Shown piece after piece: positions 1-4,297 of a DNA stretch of 9,583 nucleotides. Origin of the DNA: an uncultured Eubacterium sp. GTDB lineage: Bacteria > Bacillota > Clostridia > Lachnospirales > Lachnospiraceae. The notes below the pieces were generated by a model. The model was not told the origin of the DNA and made no database searches. It worked only from the letters and a program-made list of their open reading frames with translations. The position numbers and the translations under genes were made by a program. The stretch is taken from assembly GCA_946412445.1 (NCBI GenBank), contig CAMKHH010000023.1, forward strand, positions 1 to 9,583, in the 5' to 3' direction. How positions within the stretch are numbered: position 1 is the stretch's first letter; every line of letters begins with the position of its first letter.

Positions 1-1
1 T

Positions 2-181
2 CTTTTGTCTCGGTGCAGCAACTTGATTGTAGTAACTAATGAGATTTTTTCGGATGGAATAAAATATGATAAGGAAACTGTAAACTATCAGCGTTATCTG
101 GCTGACATCAATATTCAGATGGCTGCCAAGGCTGATTGCATGACCGAGGTTGTATACGGAATTCCGTTAAAAATGAAATAG
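2..181 (+). CDS. cobU: CobU-type adenosylcobinamide kinase / guanylyltransferase, C-terminal fragment (5' end outside window)
   Basis: The frame is open from the window edge to TAG at 179-181 and gives the last 59 residues of a protein. The segment VVTNEIFSDG (about residues 10-19 of the fragment) followed by YQRYLADINIQMAAKADCM and a closing EVVYGIPLKMK resembles the C-terminus of CobU/CobP. In that family a [TS]NE motif is followed by a helix and then an EVV.GIP.(x)K end. CobU phosphorylates adenosylcobinamide and then transfers GMP to it, giving adenosylcobinamide-GDP, the substrate of CobS. The P-loop and guanylylated histidine would lie upstream and cannot be checked here. The stop is 7 bases before cobS, so the two are almost certainly co-transcribed. 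The FSDG variant after NE, in place of the more common GxGIVP, is notable because the short CobU-like protein two genes downstream carries the GxGVVP form. The identification rests on the C-terminus alone. Confidence 0.8.
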   Translation, partial: LLSRCSNLIVVTNEIFSDGIKYDKETVNYQRYLADINIQMAAKADCMTEVVYGIPLKMK

Positions 182-188
182 AGGAACA

Positions 189-968
189 ATGATGAAAAAA
201 GTGTGGAACAGTTTTGTAGTTGCATTCGCAATGTACTCTAAGATTCCTATGCCCGGAGCCGATTGGACAAAGGAGAACATGTCTTATGCGATGTGCTTCT
301 TTCCATGGGTGTGCCTGGCAATAGGAGCAATTGAATATGTGTGGTTTCAACTCGCTTTTTATATGGGATTTGGTACGGTATTCCGGTCTGCAGTGGCAAC
401 ACTGATTCCCATTGCCGTGACCGGAGGAATCCATATGGATGGATTCCTGGATACGATGGACGCCTTAAGCTCCTGGAGAGAAAAGGAACAGCGTCTCACA
501 ATCTTAAAAGATCCGCATGCAGGTGCATTTGCAGTCATTATGGGATGTATCTGGTTTGTGATGTATTTTGGTGCTGCAACAGAGATTACGAAAGAAATCT
601 TGCCCATATATTGTCTGAGCTTTATGGTTTCCCGCTGTTTCAGTGCATTATCTGTTGTCTGTTTCAGGAATGCAAACCCTAAAGGAAGTGCGGCTGCATT
701 TGCTGATAAAGCACAAAGCCAGGTGGTACGTCTGGTTGTAATTATTACACTTATGCTTCTTCTTATCGCGATGTGCCGGCTGAATCCGCTGCCCGGAGTT
801 GCGGTTTTTGTCACAGCGGTGTTGGTATTTATATTCTATCGCATGAAGAGCTACAAATATTTTGGAGGGATTACCGGAGATCTGGCAGGATACTTTTTAA
901 GCCTGTGTGAGCTTTGGATGTTGCTCATGCTTGTTATCCTTCGGTACGGAATGGGGAGGTTTTTATGA
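189..968 (+). CDS. cobS: Adenosylcobinamide-GDP ribazoletransferase (cobalamin synthase)
   Basis: A 259-residue integral membrane protein, about the usual CobS length (roughly 250). It joins adenosylcobinamide-GDP to alpha-ribazole or its 5'-phosphate at the membrane, making adenosylcobalamin (phosphate) and releasing GMP. The diagnostic acidic motif is present at residues 79-92 (GGIHMDGFLDTMDA), followed by KDPHAGAF at 107-114, matching the family pattern GG.H.DG..DT.DA...KDP..GAF. The C-terminal signature GGITGDLAGYF lies at 226-236. Hydrophobic segments are visible at about 35-57, 65-79, 114-130, 136-157, 180-197, 200-217 and 233-251. Two adjacent ATGs (189 and 192) are possible starts. 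The purine-rich AGAGGA at 180-185 sits closer than optimal to the first and better placed for the second, so the protein may begin one residue later. The stop codon overlaps the next start (ATGA), suggesting translational coupling. Confidence 0.95.
   Translation: MMKKVWNSFVVAFAMYSKIPMPGADWTKENMSYAMCFFPWVCLAIGAIEYVWFQLAFYMGFGTVFRSAVATLIPIAVTGGIHMDGFLDTMDALSSWREKEQRLTILKDPHAGAFAVIMGCIWFVMYFGAATEITKEILPIYCLSFMVSRCFSALSVVCFRNANPKGSAAAFADKAQSQVVRLVVIITLMLLLIAMCRLNPLPGVAVFVTAVLVFIFYRMKSYKYFGGITGDLAGYFLSLCELWMLLMLVILRYGMGRFL
953..959 (+). promoter_or_regulatory. Ribosome-binding site deciding the start of the short CobU-like gene
   Basis: GGGGAGG lies inside the 3' end of cobS, 5 bases before the ATG at 965. 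The upstream in-frame ATG at 914 has no comparable site and would bury 51 more bases inside cobS. This makes 965 the preferred start and fits the ATGA stop/start overlap. Confidence 0.75.
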
Positions 969-1345
969 TATTGGTAATTGGAGGAGCCTTTCAGGGAAAA
1001 GGAAGCTATGTGAAAGAACACTTTAAGGTGGATGCACCCTGGATAGACGGTGGGAATTGTACATTTGATGACATTTTCTCCTGTGGAGCAATTGAACACT
1101 TTCATCGGTTTGTGTATCGTTTCCTGGACAGAGAGGAATTGGGAGAGCTTCCCAAAAGACTGGTGGAAGAAAATCCGGGAATTCTTATCATTTCTGACGA
1201 ATTGGGATATGGTGTGGTACCCGTAGACGCCAAAGACAGGTACTGGAGGGAAAAGACAGGACGTATTTGTACCAGTCTGGCAGCGCATGCGGCGGAGGTA
1301 CACCGGGTAGTATGTGGAATTGGGATGGTGATAAAAAATGCTTAA
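965..1345 (+). CDS. Short CobU-like P-loop protein (probable cobinamide kinase/guanylyltransferase homologue)
   Basis: A 126-residue soluble protein, clearly shorter than bifunctional CobU (about 180). The N-terminus MILVIGGAFQGKGSY resembles the CobU Walker A region (GGARSGKS), but Gly13 follows Lys12 where Ser/Thr is usual. The C-terminal half resembles CobU: ISDELGYGVVP at 76-86 (family form TNE.G.GIVP, here with Asp78 for Asn), then a REKTGR..TSLAAHAAEVHRVV helix region (95-116) and a CGIGMVIK end. The central part, which in full CobU carries the guanylylated histidine region, is missing. Residues 37-54 (with His46 and His48) take the place of the DCLTLW segment. I recall short proteins of this type in clostridial B12 operons annotated as CobU. 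Activity is unproven: it could be a kinase, a regulator, or a partner of the upstream CobU. It starts within cobS and overlaps the next gene by 8 bases. Confidence 0.75.
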   Translation: MILVIGGAFQGKGSYVKEHFKVDAPWIDGGNCTFDDIFSCGAIEHFHRFVYRFLDREELGELPKRLVEENPGILIISDELGYGVVPVDAKDRYWREKTGRICTSLAAHAAEVHRVVCGIGMVIKNA

Positions 1346-1937
1346 AATCAGGATGATACGACATGGAAAAACGTACGGAAATACACTGGGGCGATATATA
1401 GGAACAACAGACGAACCGCTGATGGAGTCTGAGTCTGAGGACCTGACCAGGCTTTTGCCTGAGTCTGTGGAGCGTGTCTTTGTAAGTCCTATGATCCGCT
1501 GTAAGCAGACTGCTTTACTTATGTATCCGAAACAGGAACAGATCATTATTGATGGATTCAGAGAATGCGATTTCGGAGAATTTGAGAATAAAAATTATCA
1601 GGAATTGTCTGATAACGAAACGTATCAAAAGTGGATTGACAGTGAAGGGATTCTCGGATTCCCAAAAGGTGAATCGGTGGCGGACTTTAAACAGCGTTGT
1701 CTGCATGCTTTTGACCAGATGATAGAAATCTGTATGGATGAGAAACTGGAGAATGTAGCCATGGTGGTGCACGGTGGGACCATTATGAGCATTCTCGATG
1801 CCTATGGATTACCCTGTGCTCCTTATTTTGACTGGCATGTAGGTAATGCGGAGGGTTACAAAATCCGCACGCATCTGGAACATTGGAAATACGGGAGGCG
1901 TGAACTTGTGGTAGACGGTAAAATTCTCCGTGATTAG
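1338..1937 (+). CDS. cobC: Histidine phosphatase, probable alpha-ribazole(-5'-phosphate) phosphatase
   Basis: A 199-residue soluble enzyme of the histidine phosphatase (phosphoglycerate mutase-like) superfamily. The RHG triad is at 8-10 with His9 as the phosphorylated nucleophile. Arg54 lies in SPMIRCKQTA, the likely acid/base Glu77 in RECDFGEFENK, and the second catalytic histidine is His145 in VVHGG. In cobalamin synthesis CobC removes the 5' phosphate of alpha-ribazole phosphate or of the adenosylcobalamin phosphate made by CobS. Substrate assignment rests on operon position beside cobS and the CobU-like genes, since the superfamily is broad. The FRECDFGEFE segment with YQEL is typical of clostridial members in B12 operons, from memory. 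The start overlaps the end of the previous gene by 8 bases (ATGCTTAA), suggesting coupling; the upstream ribosome site (GGGATGG, about 1322-1328) is weak. Confidence 0.85.
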   Translation: MLKIRMIRHGKTYGNTLGRYIGTTDEPLMESESEDLTRLLPESVERVFVSPMIRCKQTALLMYPKQEQIIIDGFRECDFGEFENKNYQELSDNETYQKWIDSEGILGFPKGESVADFKQRCLHAFDQMIEICMDEKLENVAMVVHGGTIMSILDAYGLPCAPYFDWHVGNAEGYKIRTHLEHWKYGRRELVVDGKILRD

Positions 1938-1961
1938 TACTATGATGGAAAGGCAGGAAAC

Positions 1962-2828
1962 ATGTTTGGAGAATGTCACGCTCACATCTTTATGAATGGA
2001 TATGATTATCGAAGTGCAGTAAGGGCACATGAAAGGAAACCGGAGGAGCAGCTGATACGTCTGCACCTGAAATCGTACCAAAATACATGTGTCACATTTG
2101 TCAGGGATGGAGGGGATCGGTTTGGTGCTTCTTTGCTGGCCAGAGAGCTTGCACCCGAATATGGAATCACTTACCTGACTCCTGGATTTGCAATCCATAA
2201 GGAAGGCTGTTATGGAAAAGTAGTGGGAGAAGGATATACCACGCTGAAAGAATATGCAGCTCTTGTAAAAAAGGTGAAGAAACTGCATGGTGATTTCATC
2301 AAAATCATGACTACCGGTATTATGGATTTTGATACAGATGGTCATATTACCGGAGAGCCGCTTTCATACAGTGAAGTCAAAGAAATGGTCCATATTGCTC
2401 ATGAAGAAGGCTTTAAAGTAATGTCTCACACAAATACTGCCCGGGCGGTGATTGGTGCAGCGAAAGCCGGGGTAGACTCCATCGAACATGGAAATTATCA
2501 GAGCCTGGAGAGCATTCAGTGCATGAGAGAAGAAAATGTGGTCTGGGTGCCTACGGTAGTCACTGTAAAGAATCTGATTGGCTGCGGCAGATATTCAGAT
2601 GCTCTCCTGAAAGATATATGGAAGATACAGCAGGACGGACTTCGTATGGCATGGAAAGAGGGTGTACAGATAGCACTCGGAAGCGATGCAGGCGCATTCA
2701 TGGTTCCCCATGGGATTGGCATACGGAATGAATACCAGGCACTCTGCACAGTCCTGGGTGAGACAGAGGACTTAAAAAATCACTTAGAGCAGGGAGAGAA
2801 GCGAATCCGGGGATTTTACAACCAATGA
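1962..2828 (+). CDS. Metal-dependent amidohydrolase of unknown substrate, last gene of the cobalamin operon
   Basis: A 288-residue TIM-barrel hydrolase of the amidohydrolase superfamily. The full metal-ligand set is visible: His6 and His8 (HAH) after the first strand, Lys114 in FIKIMTTG (candidate carboxylated lysine), His156 in VMSHTN, His176 in SIEHGN, and Asp242 in ALGSDAG. The GSDAG...PHG...E end recalls the imidazolonepropionase/prolidase-like branch. It is about 100 residues shorter than typical members because it begins directly at HxH and lacks the N-terminal half of the flanking beta domain. The ATG at 1962 is preceded by GGAAAGG (1947-1953, 8 bases away), and I see no coding extension, so the short form looks genuine. 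It follows cobC by 24 bases and is probably in the same transcript. A role in cobalamin or lower-ligand metabolism is only suggested by position. No signal peptide is seen, so it is presumably cytoplasmic. Confidence 0.85.
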   Translation: MFGECHAHIFMNGYDYRSAVRAHERKPEEQLIRLHLKSYQNTCVTFVRDGGDRFGASLLARELAPEYGITYLTPGFAIHKEGCYGKVVGEGYTTLKEYAALVKKVKKLHGDFIKIMTTGIMDFDTDGHITGEPLSYSEVKEMVHIAHEEGFKVMSHTNTARAVIGAAKAGVDSIEHGNYQSLESIQCMREENVVWVPTVVTVKNLIGCGRYSDALLKDIWKIQQDGLRMAWKEGVQIALGSDAGAFMVPHGIGIRNEYQALCTVLGETEDLKNHLEQGEKRIRGFYNQ

Positions 2829-2839
2829 TAAATCAGCAC

Positions 2840-2867
2840 TTGACATATCTGAAATCTCTAGTAAAAT
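2840..2867 (+). promoter_or_regulatory. Sigma-A type promoter for the phe T-box operon
   Basis: A perfect -35 TTGACA (2840-2845) and a -10 TAAAAT (2862-2867, five of six consensus) are separated by 16 bases, predicting a transcript start near 2873-2876, just before stem I of the T-box. The -35 begins only 11 bases after the stop of the upstream amidohydrolase gene. Confidence 0.75.
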
Positions 2868-2875
2868 AAATAAGT

Positions 2876-3132
2876 ATATGACAAGGCTATGAAGATGTCA
2901 GTAGGCTTATATTTTCTGCCAGAGACAGGGTGCCATCGGCTGGAAGCCCCTGAAGTTCAGATATAGGTTGAGATTCGCATCGGAGCTTCCTTACTGAAAA
3001 GTTGTGAAAGCTGAATTAGGTCAGGACGTGACTGCACGTTACAGCAGCAATTGAGTGTCGGACTTTGCAGTCTGAAATCAGGGTGGTACCGCGGAACTTG
3101 TAAGCTTCGTCCCTTTGGGGCGAAGTTTTTTT
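2876..3132 (+). promoter_or_regulatory. Phenylalanine-specific T-box leader (tRNA-Phe sensing riboswitch)
   Basis: The canonical T-box sequence AGGGTGGTACCGCGG is at 3080-3094. Its bulge TGGT (3084-3087) would pair with the uncharged ACCA end of tRNA. AGGG (3080-3083) can pair with CCCT (3111-3114) and GCG (3091-3093) with CGT (3108-3110) to form the antiterminator. Stem I runs roughly 2883-2992: AAGG (2883-2886) with CCTT (2989-2992), GATG (2894-2897) with CATC (2978-2981), and a distal part around CAGGG/CCCTG (2926-2952) with an AGAGA bulge region. The loop closed by GATG/CATC contains AGTA on the 5' side (2900-2903) and the specifier TTC (2974-2976), a Phe codon, agreeing with the pheS gene below. 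Further hairpins are at 3025-3040 (ACGTG/CACGT) and stem III at 3059-3074 (CGGACT/AGTCTG). Uncharged tRNA-Phe should favour read-through. Pairings were drawn by eye. Confidence 0.95.
3102..3132 (+). terminator. Rho-independent terminator of the Phe T-box
   Basis: CTTCGTCCC (3105-3113) pairs with GGGGCGAAG (3117-3125), 9 pairs including one G-T, around a TTT loop. The stem can be extended by AAG/TTT at its base and is followed by seven T (3126-3132). Its 5' arm contains the CGTCCC needed for the antiterminator, so the two structures are mutually exclusive, as expected for a T-box. With no other terminator visible after the cobalamin genes, it may also stop transcripts reading through from upstream. 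Confidence 0.9.
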
Positions 3133-3163
3133 GCCGTTATAATAATATAAAGGAGAATCTGTA

Positions 3164-4198
3164 ATGAGTGATGTAAACATGAAAGAGAAGCTGGAAGCTA
3201 TCTTAAACGAAGCCATGGAGAGAATTGAAGCTTCCGACGCACCTGAAAAATTAAATGAGGCACGTGTCAATTTTCTTGGAAAAAAAGGAAAATTGACCGC
3301 ATTGAAAAAAAGCATGAAGGATGTTGCACCGGAGGAGCGTCCCAAGGTCGGACAGATGGTTAATGAAGTTTCTGAAAAGATTGAGAAGAAGCTGGAAATG
3401 GTGAGAACAGACCTGGAACGTAAGCTGAGGGAGAAAAAACTGGAGGCTGAAGTCATCGATGTGACACTTCCTGCCAAAAAGAACGTAATCGGGCACCGGC
3501 ATCCAAACACGATAGCCTTGGAAGAGGTGGAGCGCATCTTTGTAGGAATGGGCTATGAAGTCGTGGAGGGACCGGAGATAGAGCTGGACCTGTACAATTT
3601 TGAAAAGCTGAATATCCCTGCCAATCATCCGGCGAAAGATGAGCAGGATACCTTCTATATCAACAGTGACATCGTCCTTCGTACCCAGACCTCGCCGGTA
3701 CAGGCCCGTGTAATGGAACAGGGAAAGCTCCCTATCCGTATGATCGCACCGGGACGAGTGTTTCGCTCTGACGAGGTGGATGCAACCCATTCACCCTCTT
3801 TCCATCAGATTGAAGGACTGGTCATCGACAAACACATCACATTTGCAGATTTAAAAGGTACGTTGGAAGAATTTGCAAAAGAGCTGTTTGGAGAAGAGAC
3901 CAGAACAAAATTCCGTCCACATCATTTTCCATTTACAGAACCCAGCGCTGAAGTGGATGTGAGCTGCTTTAAATGTGGTGGAACAGGCTGCCGCTTCTGT
4001 AAGGGATCAGGCTGGATTGAAATCTTAGGCTGTGGAATGGTACATCCCCATGTACTCGAGATGTGCGGAATAGATCCCGACGAGTACACCGGATTTGCAT
4101 TCGGCGTAGGACTGGAGCGAATTGCACTGCTGAAATACGAGATAGATGATATGCGGCTTTTATACGAAAACGACTACAGGTTTTTGAAGCAGTTTTGA
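3164..4198 (+). CDS. pheS: Phenylalanine-tRNA ligase alpha subunit
   Basis: A 344-residue class II aminoacyl-tRNA synthetase catalytic subunit, normal length for PheS (about 340). With PheT it forms the (alpha-beta)2 enzyme that charges tRNA-Phe. Residues 1 to about 95 are a charged, helical coiled-coil arm that binds tRNA. The catalytic domain follows: HRHPNTIALEEVERIF (111-126), TQTSPVQARVM (174-184), motif 2 around GRVFRSDEVDATHSPSFHQ (197-215), FPFTEPSAEVDV (255-266), and motif 3 GFAFGVGLERIALLKY (310-325). A cysteine cluster CxxC-x4-CxxC (Cys268, 271, 276, 279), embedded in a glycine-rich segment ending in GWIEILG, may bind zinc; I recall similar inserts in many bacterial PheS. The start has a strong AAGGAG (3150-3155) 8 bases upstream. 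Expression is controlled by the Phe T-box immediately before it. The gene is complete, with no key motif missing. Confidence 0.97.
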   Translation: MSDVNMKEKLEAILNEAMERIEASDAPEKLNEARVNFLGKKGKLTALKKSMKDVAPEERPKVGQMVNEVSEKIEKKLEMVRTDLERKLREKKLEAEVIDVTLPAKKNVIGHRHPNTIALEEVERIFVGMGYEVVEGPEIELDLYNFEKLNIPANHPAKDEQDTFYINSDIVLRTQTSPVQARVMEQGKLPIRMIAPGRVFRSDEVDATHSPSFHQIEGLVIDKHITFADLKGTLEEFAKELFGEETRTKFRPHHFPFTEPSAEVDVSCFKCGGTGCRFCKGSGWIEILGCGMVHPHVLEMCGIDPDEYTGFAFGVGLERIALLKYEIDDMRLLYENDYRFLKQF

Positions 4199-4207
4199 TA
4201 CTGTCCA

Positions 4208-4233
4208 GCCATGCAAATACGAGCTTGCATGGC
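4208..4233 (+). repeat. Perfect 9-bp inverted repeat in the pheS-pheT gap
   Basis: GCCATGCAA (4208-4216) and TTGCATGGC (4225-4233) are exact reverse complements around an 8-base loop (ATACGAGC). No T-run follows on either strand, so this is not an ordinary intrinsic terminator. It lies 10 bases after the pheS stop and about 65 bases before the pheT start. It could be an mRNA-stabilising or processing hairpin, a dispersed palindromic repeat, or a protein-binding site; the sequence alone does not decide. Confidence 0.7.
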
Positions 4234-4286
4234 GAAAATAAGCAAATATAAATCAAATACCCGGGAAAAGTGTGAACAAATAATTT

Positions 4287-4291
4287 GGAGG
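4287..4291 (+). promoter_or_regulatory. Ribosome-binding site deciding the pheT start
   Basis: GGAGG ends 6 bases before the ATG at 4298. The in-frame ATG at 4211 lies inside the 5' arm of the palindrome, lacks a ribosome site, and would add a 29-residue tail unlike any PheT. The protein from 4298 begins MNTSLSWIKRYVPEL, the normal PheT N-terminus. Confidence 0.9.
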
Positions 4292-4297
4292 ACGATT

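Noticed and set aside
359..814. Long open frames on the minus strand opposite cobS and other genes
   Set aside because: They lie antisense to well-supported conserved genes, with no ribosome sites or recognisable domains; they are shadows of codon usage.
914..964. Upstream in-frame ATG extending the short CobU-like protein by 17 residues
   Set aside because: It lies inside cobS with no ribosome site, and the added residues do not belong to the P-loop start; GGGGAGG before 965 and the ATGA overlap favour 965.
1425..1470. Repeated GAGTCTGAG units in cobC
   Set aside because: Short in-frame repeats encoding Glu-Ser residues in a surface helix region; too short and too few to call a repeat feature.
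2829..3163. Possible small gene or cobalamin riboswitch in the gap before pheS
   Set aside because: The stretch is fully explained by the promoter, T-box, terminator and pheS ribosome site; no B12-box (GCCACTG-like) motif was seen.
4225..4252. Possible internal promoter before pheT (TTGCAT, 16 bases, TATAAA)
   Set aside because: The -10 is good but the -35 matches only three of six bases and sits in the 3' arm of the palindrome; in AT-rich sequence this is expected by chance.
4211..4297. Longer pheT form starting at the ATG at 4211
   Set aside because: The extension is a lysine-rich stretch with no PheT similarity and begins in the hairpin; GGAGG at 4287-4291 supports 4298.
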